Shown here piece by piece: positions 44,271 through 52,916 of a DNA stretch of 64,000 nt. Below the pieces are notes generated by a model, which saw only the letters and a list, made by a program, of their open reading frames with translations, had not been told where the DNA came from and ran no database searches. The position numbers and the translations under genes are program-made. The stretch lies in the NCBI GenBank assembly GCA_022709695.1, contig JAKLII010000002.1, positions 278,955 through 342,954 of the forward strand, written 5' to 3'. Position 1 is the stretch's first letter, and every line of letters begins with the position of its first letter. This stretch comes from Bacteroidota bacterium (GTDB lineage Bacteria > Bacteroidota > Bacteroidia > Bacteroidales > SKPS01).

Positions 44271-45059
44271 ATGGAAAAAACGATCACCGTTGTGGAGGGT
44301 GTGCCCCTGGCATACAGCGAGCGCGGTACAGGCAAGCCACTGGTGCTGCTGCACGGATTTATGGAATCGTCGGAGATCTGGGACGATTATGCGGCCGTCC
44401 TTTCAGAAACATCGCGGGTAATTACGCCCGATCTTCCGGGGCATGGATCATCGGGAATGGCGGGGCCGGTACACCGGATGGACGAAATGGCATTGCTGAT
44501 ATACAGGCTTTTGCATCAGCTCAAGGCACTTCCCTGCACCCTTGTGGGGCACAGCATGGGGGGCTATGTGGCGCTGGAGCTGGCCTCCCTGCACCCTGAG
44601 GCCATCCGTGCCCTCTGCCTGTTCCACTCCAACGCCCATGAGGACAGCCCCGAAGCACGCCTCAACCGCAACCGTGCCATCGAACTGGTTAAGCAGGACC
44701 GCCTCAGGTTCATTACCCACTTCATCCCGGATCTGTTTGCCATTACCAACCGCAGTCGCCTGGCATCCGAGATCAAAACCCTGCAGAAAAGGGCTTCCTC
44801 CATCACGGCCGAATCGGTAATCGCCGCCCTGGAGGGGATGAAGATCCGCAGAAACCATTACGACACCCTACGTGATCTGAAGGTTCCGGTGCATTTTATT
44901 GTAGGGCAGAAAGATACACGGGTTGATATGGCCAGGATGCAGGAGCAGATCCTGCTGCCGCAGCAGTCGCACGTGCTGTTCCTGCGCCACTGCGGCCACA
45001 TGGGGTACCTGGAGGCCAGGGAGGAGTGCCTGGGTGTTTTGAAGAGTTTAGGAAGTTGA
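44271..45059 (+). CDS. Alpha/beta-fold hydrolase
   Basis: The 262-residue hydrolase has the oxyanion strand VLLHGFMESSEIW, nucleophile S95 in GHSMGGYVALE, an acid in VGQKDTRVD and the catalytic His in RHCGHMGYLEA. There is no signal peptide, so it is cytosolic. The substrate is unknown; the lid region (about 120-190) is helical and basic. Its last residues (LKSLGS) and TGA stop are read from a GTTTAGGAAGTTGAGG-type repeat, as also happens at the end of sucA. Confidence 0.88.
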   Translation: MEKTITVVEGVPLAYSERGTGKPLVLLHGFMESSEIWDDYAAVLSETSRVITPDLPGHGSSGMAGPVHRMDEMALLIYRLLHQLKALPCTLVGHSMGGYVALELASLHPEAIRALCLFHSNAHEDSPEARLNRNRAIELVKQDRLRFITHFIPDLFAITNRSRLASEIKTLQKRASSITAESVIAALEGMKIRRNHYDTLRDLKVPVHFIVGQKDTRVDMARMQEQILLPQQSHVLFLRHCGHMGYLEAREECLGVLKSLGS

Positions 45060-45106
45060 GGAGGTTGAGGAGGTTGAGTTGTTTGTTGTTTGTTGTTTGT
45101 TGTTTA
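45046..45106 (+). repeat. Tandem purine-rich repeat at the hydrolase stop codon
   Basis: GTTTAGGAAGTTGAGG is followed by AGGTTGAGG copies, then four GTTTGTT units. It contains the hydrolase stop codon. The rest of the gap to 45237 shows a short open frame (ending NRQLPDFKTINLNY) without a start codon or recognisable family. Confidence 0.6.
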
Positions 45107-45237
45107 AAGTCATGCTTTCAGTGGACGAGCAGGTATTCATGGGCTGGCAACATGGATAGGTGTCTTTCGCCATGCTGATGTTGGTTCAATCCCAATACGA
45201 GCCAACCGACAACTGCCAGACTTCAAAACGATTAACC

Positions 45238-46818
45238 TCAATTATTAAATTCGATACCTGCGGCAGGTAGTCCTTTGAGAGATGAGCCTGTCAGCTTCGC
45301 CAGAAAACGGGCAAAAGGTTTAATGTTGTGATTCGTACTTGCCTGTTCAAGAGAGTCCATGTAGATGTTCCGCTCCTGTACAGGGATCACTGTCCAGGGG
45401 TACCCTCCGGAGGATAACATAACATTCATCAAAAACCTTCCCAGACGTCCGTTTCCGTCCATATAGGGATGAATGTACACGAAGAAAAAGTGCCCCAATA
45501 CCGCTCTCACTGATGCATTTTGCTCTTCCTTCAGTAAGTCAAACAGCAATGGCATGGTATCCCTCACACCAATCACCCCCAATGGAGTATGTCTCGATTG
45601 GCTGATATAAACCTGATGGTTTCTGTACCCTGCCAGATCAGTGGCCTTCAATAAACCGGCAGCAACAGAAGGGGCGAAAAGTTCCGTATACCAGCTCCCA
45701 TGGTCAGTCTCAGCAACCCTCCCCGGGTTTTCCCCTGCCAGAACTTTTCGTATGCTTCCCTTCACGGCATTGAACGACTGCCAGTATCCCCGCGCAGCCA
45801 AAGCGTCCCTATGCTTTTTGTCAGCTTCATTACCCAATACATCCCACTCTCCTGTTCGTACACGTTCAATAAGTTCCGGGGTAACTGAATACCTCTCAAT
45901 AGACAACGAATGGTAGGCATCTGTGGTGTACAGTCTTTCTATCTGCTCAATATATTCGCCCGGGTGTATGGGTATTCCGGGACTTGCAGGGAACTCATTG
46001 ATTACATCCAATCTCATCGAATGCCACATCAGTCTGATTCGGTTTACATAAGGGGATGGTTCCCGGAAATTAAATATTAAACCTGTAACCTCCCCGAACG
46101 GATCATGCTCTCTTACATCGTAACCGGCTGACTTCATGGTTTTCATGATTGCTTCTGCCATGGAATTGTTACCCATATTTCTGTATGCCCCAGCGAGCTT
46201 TCCGGCGATGACGGAATTCCCCCCTTCAAGCAGTACATGAAGCAAATCAGACGCATCGCTTATCATCAGAAGTGCCGAACGGGCATCGGTTGGCTGCTCC
46301 GTAAAAAGCGAAGGGGAACTGTGAACAAGAGCAAAAGGAAGACTAACCAACCGTAATCCATTCCACTCCTTAATCACCACTTTTTTGTCCAGAGGAGAGC
46401 GGAGCACAAAAAGCGAGGTACCAAAAAGTAATGGTGTTGGCAGATTATTCCCTTTCGTGCTTCTGACCATCAGCTGTGATGGAACTGTTTGATTTCCAAT
46501 ATGCAGCAAAAGTGACTGCTCCGGAGACAGACAGTAGTCTTCGGCGTAACGATCCCGCAGATATCTTGCGCAAAATCTCCAATAGGACAGATGCCACGAG
46601 GTGCTGTCACCCTGCTGTTCAAATGGAGATATCGGCACATACCATCCTTTCAGCACCTCACGAAGAAAACCATTTTTTATCAATCGCTCCCGGTGCACCC
46701 GGGAAAGATCCCCCGATTTGATTCCAAAATAATCCTTCTCCTGAAGTTCCTTCAGTTTTTCCAATGATTCTGCCAGTTTTTCTATCTGCCTTGCCATATC
46801 TTTATGATTATTAATCAT
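45238..46818 (-). CDS. Fic-family AMP-transferase fused to an AbiEi-like N-terminal domain
   Basis: The 526-residue protein ends in a Fic domain with the active-site loop H450-P-Y-M-D-G-N-G-R-L-G-R461, all residues needed for AMP transfer being present. A preceding SxxxE segment (S304-E308, followed by Arg) is placed like the inhibitory helix of class II Fic proteins, which blocks the ATP gamma-phosphate. Residues 20-65 (KDYFGIKSGDLSRVHRERLI) look like a winged-helix, and 180-235 (MISDASDLLHVLLEG) resemble the rest of an AbiEi-type antitoxin domain. The combination suggests a self-controlled AMPylator that also binds its own promoter: a 26-bp palindrome covers its -7 box. The protein targets are unknown. 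Confidence 0.88.
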   Translation of the reverse strand: MINNHKDMARQIEKLAESLEKLKELQEKDYFGIKSGDLSRVHRERLIKNGFLREVLKGWYVPISPFEQQGDSTSWHLSYWRFCARYLRDRYAEDYCLSPEQSLLLHIGNQTVPSQLMVRSTKGNNLPTPLLFGTSLFVLRSPLDKKVVIKEWNGLRLVSLPFALVHSSPSLFTEQPTDARSALLMISDASDLLHVLLEGGNSVIAGKLAGAYRNMGNNSMAEAIMKTMKSAGYDVREHDPFGEVTGLIFNFREPSPYVNRIRLMWHSMRLDVINEFPASPGIPIHPGEYIEQIERLYTTDAYHSLSIERYSVTPELIERVRTGEWDVLGNEADKKHRDALAARGYWQSFNAVKGSIRKVLAGENPGRVAETDHGSWYTELFAPSVAAGLLKATDLAGYRNHQVYISQSRHTPLGVIGVRDTMPLLFDLLKEEQNASVRAVLGHFFFVYIHPYMDGNGRLGRFLMNVMLSSGGYPWTVIPVQERNIYMDSLEQASTNHNIKPFARFLAKLTGSSLKGLPAAGIEFNN

Positions 46819-46950
46819 TTAAAGTTGGGCCCTGTTGTTCTTATCAATGGTTATTTCCACTTCATTGATGATGACAGATCAATTCAGCCTTGTACTAAAC
46901 CTATTAGTAAGTGCACTATTAATGCTATTAATTGATGCAGCATGAATACT

Positions 46951-46976
46951 ATTGAATTATGCAAAGATAATTCAAT
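46951..46976 (-). promoter_or_regulatory. Fic promoter -7 box inside a 26-bp palindrome (candidate operator)
   Basis: ATTGAATTAT (46951-46960) and ATAATTCAAT (46967-46976) are a perfect 10-base inverted repeat around GCAAAG. On the minus strand the centre and right arm read TATCTTTG (46969-46962), an exact TAnnTTTG -7 element. The start codon lies about 140 bases downstream. Binding by the winged-helix N-terminus of the Fic protein is inferred. Confidence 0.55.
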
Positions 46977-47131
46977 GTTCATTCATCGCATAACAATCAG
47001 ACGTTTTTTTTCCATTTGCAGTTTTGTTGCAACCCTGATTATTCGAAAACCACATTTTTAAACTCTCAACACATTCACAGCTTCTCAAACATAGTGGGAG
47101 GGTCAACACCTCCACCATTGCGCATTTCTTG

Positions 47132-47139
47132 TACCTTTG
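47132..47139 (+). promoter_or_regulatory. -7 element for the psd lipid cluster
   Basis: TACCTTTG followed by TGG matches TAnnTTTG exactly. Transcription would begin near 47146, about 16 bases before the ATG at 47162, which excludes the in-frame ATG at 47129. With the Fic palindrome this accounts for the 343-base gap 46819-47161; no gene was seen there. Confidence 0.5.
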
Positions 47140-47161
47140 TGGTAACAAACACCAGCAGAGC

Positions 47162-47968
47162 ATGGGAATGGTTTACCGCCTGGCAACATCGGATTTCTTT
47201 CAGCACGCAGGCCTGGCGCGGGGGCTGAACACCGGAGCGGGGCGACTGGCTGACCGCCGGTTGCCGGGTTGGCTGCTGCAGGCTATCATCCGGAAATACA
47301 TCCGGATGAACCAGGTAGATATGTCTGATTTTGAAGATGATCTGTCAAAATACGCCACGTTCAACCAGTTCTTTACCCGCAGGCTCCGGCCGGGAAGCCG
47401 ACTCCAGGAAGAAGGGATCACTGCACCGGCCGATGGTACAGTAACCGCGGCCGGAACATTTCACGCGGCACAGCTCTTCCATGTGAAAGGGAGCGCGTAC
47501 CCGCTGGAGGAGCTATTGCAAAAACCCGGCTTCGAACAGGGCTCTTTCGCCACCATCTACCTCTCGCCTGCCGACTACCACAGGGTGCATGCCCCCCTCG
47601 ATGGCATTGTGACAGCGATCCATCATCTGGATGGCGCCGTGCGAACCGTAAATCCGGCTCATCTGCACAAACACCCGCAACTCTATTGCACCAACGAACG
47701 GGTGGTGCTGGAGGGGGACTGCGATGCCGGCAGATTTTTCCTGGTGCTGGTGGGAGCGCTGGTGGTGGGGCGCATCGGCATCAGCCTGGTGGATGATTTC
47801 CGCAAGGGATTCTCACAGGAAAACCTCTCCATTTCCATTTCCAAAGGGGATGAAATCGGCCGGTTCCAAATGGGATCCACCGTGATTCTGGTGCTGGATA
47901 CCAGCACCCTGCAACCCGCTGAACGCCTTACCGGCCACCCCATCAAACTCGGAAATTCTTTATGCTGA
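47162..47968 (+). CDS. psd: Phosphatidylserine decarboxylase
   Basis: The ATG at 47162 gives MGMVYRLATSDFF and 268 residues. The enzyme makes phosphatidylethanolamine from phosphatidylserine at the membrane. The family order is seen: FNQFFTRRLRPGSR, APADGTVTAAG, a substrate/active-site YLSPADYHRVHAPLDG and the autocleavage motif MGST (usually LGST) near residue 238, where the serine becomes the pyruvoyl group. It overlaps the next gene by seven bases and leads a cluster running to 56371. Confidence 0.93.
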   Translation: MGMVYRLATSDFFQHAGLARGLNTGAGRLADRRLPGWLLQAIIRKYIRMNQVDMSDFEDDLSKYATFNQFFTRRLRPGSRLQEEGITAPADGTVTAAGTFHAAQLFHVKGSAYPLEELLQKPGFEQGSFATIYLSPADYHRVHAPLDGIVTAIHHLDGAVRTVNPAHLHKHPQLYCTNERVVLEGDCDAGRFFLVLVGALVVGRIGISLVDDFRKGFSQENLSISISKGDEIGRFQMGSTVILVLDTSTLQPAERLTGHPIKLGNSLC

Positions 47969-48522
47969 TCCTGAAACTACTGGTGTTTGCCCTTCCGGTA
48001 ACTTTTGCCGCAATCCTCCACATGGTCGTGGTACGGTTTAATCTGTTTGCCTGGCTAAACCATCCGCTGGATCTTGGAAAAACTTTTCATGGCAAAAGGA
48101 TCTTCGGTAACAGCAAAACCTTCAGGGGGGTTGTGATGATGGTGGTGCTGAGCATGGCCGGAACGGCAGTATTGTTCTGGATTACCGTTTGGTTTCCGGG
48201 CGTTGAGAAGTATCATATACTTGATTTCCAGCGCTATTCAACAGCCTTCTACGGGTTGTTGTATGGCCTCGGTTATACCCTGGCAGAACTGCCCAACAGC
48301 TTTGCCAAACGGCAGAGGGGGATTGCCGAAGGGAAGCGGGGGTCATGGCTTAATATCCTCATCGATCAGGCAGACTCGCCCATCGGATGTTTGCTTTTTC
48401 TCTGGCCATTCTCATCGATGGATTGTACTTTTTTCCTGGCCGGCGCCCTCTTTTTCCTGCTCCTCCACCTCTTTTTCAACGTAACTTTGTACCTTGCGGG
48501 GCTCAGAAAGCAGCCGCTGTAG
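47962..48522 (+). CDS. CDP-archaeol synthase-like (CarS/DUF46) membrane CTP transferase
   Basis: The 186-residue protein has about five membrane helices. It shows the signature of the CarS family, which makes CDP-activated archaeal ether lipid and is distantly related to CdsA: LGKTFHGKRIFGNSKTFRG near residue 37, ELPNSFAKRQRGIAEG near 115 and ILIDQADSPIG near 138. Similar genes occur in some bacteria with unclear substrates. Here it lies between psd and the phosphatidylserine synthase gene, so it may supply a CDP-activated lipid (CDP-diacylglycerol or an unusual lipid) to that enzyme; this is inference. It overlaps psd by seven bases. Confidence 0.75.
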   Translation: MLILKLLVFALPVTFAAILHMVVVRFNLFAWLNHPLDLGKTFHGKRIFGNSKTFRGVVMMVVLSMAGTAVLFWITVWFPGVEKYHILDFQRYSTAFYGLLYGLGYTLAELPNSFAKRQRGIAEGKRGSWLNILIDQADSPIGCLLFLWPFSSMDCTFFLAGALFFLLLHLFFNVTLYLAGLRKQPL

Positions 48523-48549
48523 ATACTGCCTTCAAAACAGAAAAGCCTG

Positions 48550-49230
48550 ATGATCAAATTTATACCCTCTGTCCTGACCCTGGCGAACCTGCTGTGCGGA
48601 TTTGCTGCCATTGCGCTGGCCGACCCCTGGTACAGCATGCTGCTGATTGTAACCGGTGCCATTCTCGACAGCGTCGACGGGCTGGTGGCCAGAGCCCTGC
48701 ATGCCGAATCGGAGTTTGGCAAACAGGCCGACTCCCTGGCCGACCTGGTGACCTTCGGGGTGGCACCTGCCCTCCTGATCTTTCAGATGCTCTTTGCCAA
48801 CCCCCTGTGGATCAGCCTCTCCGTGGCAGCCCTGATCCCATTGGGCGCCGCCATCCGCCTGGCTACATTCAATACCGATACCCGGCAGAAAACCTCCTTC
48901 AGAGGGCTCCCCACCCCTGCTGCCGGACTTTTTCTGGCACCCCTGCCGTGGCTTGAATATTCGGGTCAGATAGACCTTTTCTTCCGCCCGGTCTCCCTTA
49001 TCCTCTTCGTGCTGATCGCCCTGCTGATGGTACTGCCGGTGCCCATGTTTTCATTCAAAGCGCTGAAAAACAAGGGCATCGACCGGATTTTCCCGCTGGC
49101 GCTGCTGGCAGGCTCCCTCCTGCTGGTGATCTTCTTCGGATGGGGCGGCCTCCCGCTGGGGGTGGTGCTGTACATCCTGCTGAGCATCCTCTACGGACTG
49201 ATCCGGAAGAATAACCTGCCCACCGGATGA
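48550..49230 (+). CDS. pssA: CDP-diacylglycerol-serine O-phosphatidyltransferase
   Basis: The 226-residue membrane protein contains a complete CDP-alcohol phosphotransferase motif: D-x-x-D-G-x-x-A-R near residue 38 (DSVDGLVAR), then G-x-x-x-D-x-x-x-D (GKQADSLAD). The SxFG and VTFG context is that of PssA. It converts CDP-diacylglycerol and serine to phosphatidylserine, the substrate of the Psd encoded two genes upstream. Its stop overlaps the start of the next gene (ATGA), so translation is coupled. Confidence 0.9.
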   Translation: MIKFIPSVLTLANLLCGFAAIALADPWYSMLLIVTGAILDSVDGLVARALHAESEFGKQADSLADLVTFGVAPALLIFQMLFANPLWISLSVAALIPLGAAIRLATFNTDTRQKTSFRGLPTPAAGLFLAPLPWLEYSGQIDLFFRPVSLILFVLIALLMVLPVPMFSFKALKNKGIDRIFPLALLAGSLLLVIFFGWGGLPLGVVLYILLSILYGLIRKNNLPTG

Positions 49231-51767
49231 AACCCGTGCTCCATGGTTTTTCGTCGGACCTTCCGGCAGGGAGTGCCGGCAGCAAGGCCGAACGGCTGGC
49301 ACAGATGTACCGTGAAGGGTTTGAGGTGCCCTTCGGAGTAGTCCTGCTTCCCGATGCCTGGGAGGATTTTCTGGCCTTTCATCCCGAAAAGGGAAAGGAG
49401 ATTTCCGATTGGATGCAAGAAGCACAAGACCCTTCAGGGGTTTCATTGCCTGCTCCGTCCCTGCCGGGGTGCGAACTTCCGCCGGCACTGGAAGAGCAGC
49501 TGGACGAAGCGTTTGAATTGCTCACCCAACAGGGTTTCGGGAAGCTTGCCGTACGCAGTTCGGGGACCCTGGAAGATGGTGGCAAGACCTCCTTTGCCGG
49601 CCAGTTTGATACCCTGCTGGGGATCGAAAACAGTGTACAGCTTCATGAGGCGGTACTCCGTTGCTGGGAGTCGCGCTTTGGCGAAAGGCTGGTCTTTTAC
49701 TGCCGGCACAACGCAATTCCCATTTCCGAAGTGAAAATGGCGGTGATCCTGCAGGGGCAGGTGGATGCCGACTTCTCCGGGGTGGTTTTTACCGCCAACC
49801 CCATGACCGGCAACGACAGGGAGATGGTGATAGAAGCGGTGTGCGGCATGGGCGAGCAGATGGTGCAGGGAAGCGTTACCCCGTTCAGGTTTCATTACGA
49901 CTGGTACCACAACCTTTTTCAAACCATACACGAAGGCACCAACTGCCGGAAGGAAACGCAGGAACCGGCAGCCCGGATGCTGCCGGAGGACCGGATCAGG
50001 CAGCTGGGGGATATCTGCCTTGAGATCCAGCAGTTTTTTGGTGAACCGCTCGACATCGAATGGGCTTATGCCAACGGCCGGTTTCACATCCTGCAGGCAC
50101 GGCCACTTACGGCAATTCATTATGAAACCCCGTATGAATGGACCAACGCCGATCTGAAGGACGGGGGCATCTCCTCCACGGTAACCACCCCCATGATGTA
50201 CTCTTTGTACAAAATGACCTTTGAACACACCATGCCCAAATACCTGAGGGACATCAGGGTTCTTACAGAAAAAATTACAGACCAGTGGTTTACCTGGTGG
50301 TTTGGGTACTGCTACTGGAACATAACCGGAGCGAAGGAGAGCCTGAAAAAACTCCCGAACTTCGAGGAACGTGCCTTTGATGAAGGGCTGGGCATCGACC
50401 CTGCCTATGAGGGGAAAGGCTATGTGTCGAAGCTTACCCCGGCCACCCTTTTCCGCGGACTCAGGGCGCTGATGGCCACAAACCGCTCCATCCGCAGAAG
50501 ACCTGCCCTCTGCCGTGAGAACAGCCGGAAAGTCCGTGAAATGCTGCTGACACTGGAAGGTACCGACCTGCACAGCCTTCCCCTGAAAGACCTTTTGCTC
50601 CATTTCAACCAATTGATACGGGAGCAGTATGTATTTGCGGAAGGGAGTTACTTCTACACCATTTATGACAACAGCAATGCCGCCACCTTTTTCCAGGAAG
50701 CGCTGGCAAAGTACAACCGCAAAAACCCTCCCGGCGTTAACTACCTGAACCTGATCACCGGGCTGTCGAACCTGTCGCACCTCCGTCCGGTTTACGACCT
50801 GTGGGATATCAGCAGAAAAGCCCTCAAAGAGCCTTTTTACCAATCCGTTACGTCTGAAAAACTGACCCGGATGTGGCTGCACCGGGAGGCATTCCCCATG
50901 AGTGATGACCTCGGTATGTATCTGCAAAAACACGGTCACCACTCGTACCGGGAACTTGATATTTCGATCCCCAACTGGGCAGAAGACCCGCACCAGGTGA
51001 TGGAGCTGCTGCTGCAAATGGCTTCCCAGCCCAACGAAGCAGACCCCCGGAAAGCTTCATCCATCCAGCAGCAAAAATTTCAGGAGGAGAGAAGCCGGAT
51101 CCGCTCCCCAAAACTGCTGAAGAAGCTTGCCTTGCACAGGCACCTGCTGTGGTGGCGCGAGGAGATGCGTGATCTCTCCTCACGCATGTACCACCAGATC
51201 AGACGCACTTTGCTGGTTCTGGGAGAAAAAATGGTGCTGGAGGGGATCCTGCAGCAACCCGGCGATATCTTCTTTCTGACCTTTGAGGAATGGATGGCAA
51301 CTGGTCTGATTGCCCGACAGGAAGCCTTACGCAGTACCATTGGGCTGAATCGGTGTTTTTACACAAGTTTCCGCAACTTCGACAAGCCCAATGAGATACT
51401 GAAGCGGCACCGCGAAGAAAAGCGGCTTACAAAGCCTGCGGACGGAAAAATCCTGCAGGGTATTGCCGGCTCTCCGGGGCAGGTACGCGGCGTAGCCCGG
51501 GTCATAGGAACCGTATACGAGGCAGCCGCACTGCAACCAGGGGAGATCCTCGTGACGCAGTTCACCGATCCGGCCTGGACTGCCTATTTCAACCTGATTT
51601 CGGGTCTGGTAACCGAAACCGGAGGGATCCTCTCCCATGGTGCAGTCGTATCCCGGGAGTACGGCATACCGGCGGTGCTGGGGATGACCGGGGCCACCCG
51701 GCTTATCCGGACCGGTGATGTGATTGAGGTGGATGGTAATCAGGGAATTGTTACTTTTATCCAATGA
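49227..51767 (+). CDS. PEP-synthase/rifampin-phosphotransferase-like dikinase (copy 1)
   Basis: The 846-residue protein has the three-part build of rifampin phosphotransferase rather than of true PEP synthase. An ATP-grasp domain occupies residues 1-300 (LAVRSSGTLEDGGKTSFAGQ, shown here as its RSSGTLEDGGKTSFAGQ core, then FSGVVFTANPMTGN and DIEWAYANGRFHILQARPL). A long helical middle domain (about 300-730) has no recognisable enzyme motif. The C-terminal swivelling domain carries catalytic H804 in GGILSHGAVVSREYGIPAV. The PEP/pyruvate TIM barrel is missing. Such enzymes split ATP to AMP and Pi and move the beta-phosphate to a small molecule through phosphohistidine. The acceptor is unknown; the lipid-gene context suggests an alcohol such as a lipid or polyprenol. 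It is coupled to both neighbours by ATGA overlaps. Confidence 0.85.
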   Translation: MKPVLHGFSSDLPAGSAGSKAERLAQMYREGFEVPFGVVLLPDAWEDFLAFHPEKGKEISDWMQEAQDPSGVSLPAPSLPGCELPPALEEQLDEAFELLTQQGFGKLAVRSSGTLEDGGKTSFAGQFDTLLGIENSVQLHEAVLRCWESRFGERLVFYCRHNAIPISEVKMAVILQGQVDADFSGVVFTANPMTGNDREMVIEAVCGMGEQMVQGSVTPFRFHYDWYHNLFQTIHEGTNCRKETQEPAARMLPEDRIRQLGDICLEIQQFFGEPLDIEWAYANGRFHILQARPLTAIHYETPYEWTNADLKDGGISSTVTTPMMYSLYKMTFEHTMPKYLRDIRVLTEKITDQWFTWWFGYCYWNITGAKESLKKLPNFEERAFDEGLGIDPAYEGKGYVSKLTPATLFRGLRALMATNRSIRRRPALCRENSRKVREMLLTLEGTDLHSLPLKDLLLHFNQLIREQYVFAEGSYFYTIYDNSNAATFFQEALAKYNRKNPPGVNYLNLITGLSNLSHLRPVYDLWDISRKALKEPFYQSVTSEKLTRMWLHREAFPMSDDLGMYLQKHGHHSYRELDISIPNWAEDPHQVMELLLQMASQPNEADPRKASSIQQQKFQEERSRIRSPKLLKKLALHRHLLWWREEMRDLSSRMYHQIRRTLLVLGEKMVLEGILQQPGDIFFLTFEEWMATGLIARQEALRSTIGLNRCFYTSFRNFDKPNEILKRHREEKRLTKPADGKILQGIAGSPGQVRGVARVIGTVYEAAALQPGEILVTQFTDPAWTAYFNLISGLVTETGGILSHGAVVSREYGIPAVLGMTGATRLIRTGDVIEVDGNQGIVTFIQ

Positions 51768-52915
51768 AAATCGTTCGTGTAAGTACCCGCGATGACCTGC
51801 AGAGCTTTGCCCGGTGCGGAAGCGACTTTGCACAGCATTACGGGGAGTCGTTCCCGAAGTCGGTGGGGTCAGAACTTCGCCTCTGGGATCCTGCCTGCAA
51901 TTTCTTTTTCGGGCAGCAGAGTGAAGCGATTGCCCTACTGGCAGTGGATGGCGATGTGGTACTGGGGAGAATTGCCGTATTCAGGCATCCGATGCTTACG
52001 GATTCCGAGCCTGGAACCGGATTGCTTGGGATGTTCGAATCGGCTGAACGCGACGACGTTGCCACTGCACTGCTTACCGAAGGATGCACCATCCTGAGAG
52101 GGTGGGGATGCAATAGGGTTGCAGGCCCGGTGGATTTTTCCATCTGGCACCAATACCGTTTCATGACCAAAGGGTTTGGCAGTTATGTGCTGATGGGTGA
52201 ACCCCGTAACCCCGAATGGTATCCGCTGTTCTGGCAGCAGTTTGGGTTTACGGCAGCCCATCACTGGACCACTTTCATCTACGACCATACAGCATTGCAG
52301 CCTCTGCCGGAAACCCTCCGGACGCATGAAGCGCTCTTCCGCAGGCTCGGCTATCACAGTGTGCTGCTCACCGGAATGGACGACCAGATCCTGATGCACC
52401 AGGTACATGCACTGCTGATGCCATCGTACCGCACTTTCCCGTTCTATACACCCTTAACGGCAGAGGAGTTTGTAAAGCATTACCATTACATGCCTTCCCT
52501 GATCAGCAAAAACACTTCGTTCCTCCTGAAAAACCAGCTGGGCGAGATCATGGGATTCAGTCTCCAGTACAGGGATCTCAACCGTGCCTTCAAGGCCATG
52601 GGGACAGGAACGGGATTTACCTCCAAACTCAGGTTCTGGCTTAACCGGAACAAAGAGGAGGTGGCTATCATTGCCCAGGGAGGGACCACCACCCACCATT
52701 CACGTGAAGCGGTGGAACTGGGACTGGAGAAAGAGGGCACCCCGCTGTCGCTCGGGAAGGTTGGACTTGCCCGCTCCATCCAGCTCTCGGTGGATGTGGA
52801 AAAATACTCGGCTTATGCCATCACCCTGGTGCGCGATGAGGCCCTGCACCGGAAAAATATCCCGCAAAATACGGTAGAAACCAGGGAATATGCCCTGTTT
52901 GCCATGGCGCTCTGA
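51764..52915 (+). CDS. GNAT-superfamily acyltransferase-like protein (YghO type)
   Basis: The 383-residue protein begins MKIVRVSTRDDLQSF and shows the long-GNAT pattern I associate with YghO-type proteins: a cap, LLGMFESAERDDVATALL near residue 88, VAGPVDFSIWHQYRFMTKG-type loop (core GPVDFSIWHQYR) near 120, and NPEWYPLFWQQFGF near 145. The C-terminal half repeats a GNAT-like fold (FLLKNQLGEIMGFSLQYRDL; IIAQGGTTTHHSREAVELGL). Related proteins include bacterial ceramide synthase candidates, but the likeness is from memory. An N-acyltransfer on a lipid backbone is one possibility. It is coupled to the upstream dikinase by ATGA. Confidence 0.65.
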   Translation: MKIVRVSTRDDLQSFARCGSDFAQHYGESFPKSVGSELRLWDPACNFFFGQQSEAIALLAVDGDVVLGRIAVFRHPMLTDSEPGTGLLGMFESAERDDVATALLTEGCTILRGWGCNRVAGPVDFSIWHQYRFMTKGFGSYVLMGEPRNPEWYPLFWQQFGFTAAHHWTTFIYDHTALQPLPETLRTHEALFRRLGYHSVLLTGMDDQILMHQVHALLMPSYRTFPFYTPLTAEEFVKHYHYMPSLISKNTSFLLKNQLGEIMGFSLQYRDLNRAFKAMGTGTGFTSKLRFWLNRNKEEVAIIAQGGTTTHHSREAVELGLEKEGTPLSLGKVGLARSIQLSVDVEKYSAYAITLVRDEALHRKNIPQNTVETREYALFAMAL

Positions 52916-52916
52916 C

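Noticed and set aside
45107-45237. tRNA-like or gene remnant with a GGTTCAATCCC stretch
   Set aside because: A T-arm-like hairpin exists, but no matching acceptor or anticodon arm was found; the open frame there has no start codon or known family.
49443-51017. Open frame of 524 residues on the minus strand
   Set aside because: It is a shadow of the dikinase gene, which has complete ATP-grasp and catalytic-His motifs; the antisense product has no family features.
52890-52916. Upstream ATG for the UbiA-like gene
   Set aside because: It lies inside the preceding gene and adds a polar nonapeptide; the ATG one base after the preceding stop fits the coupled spacing of the cluster.
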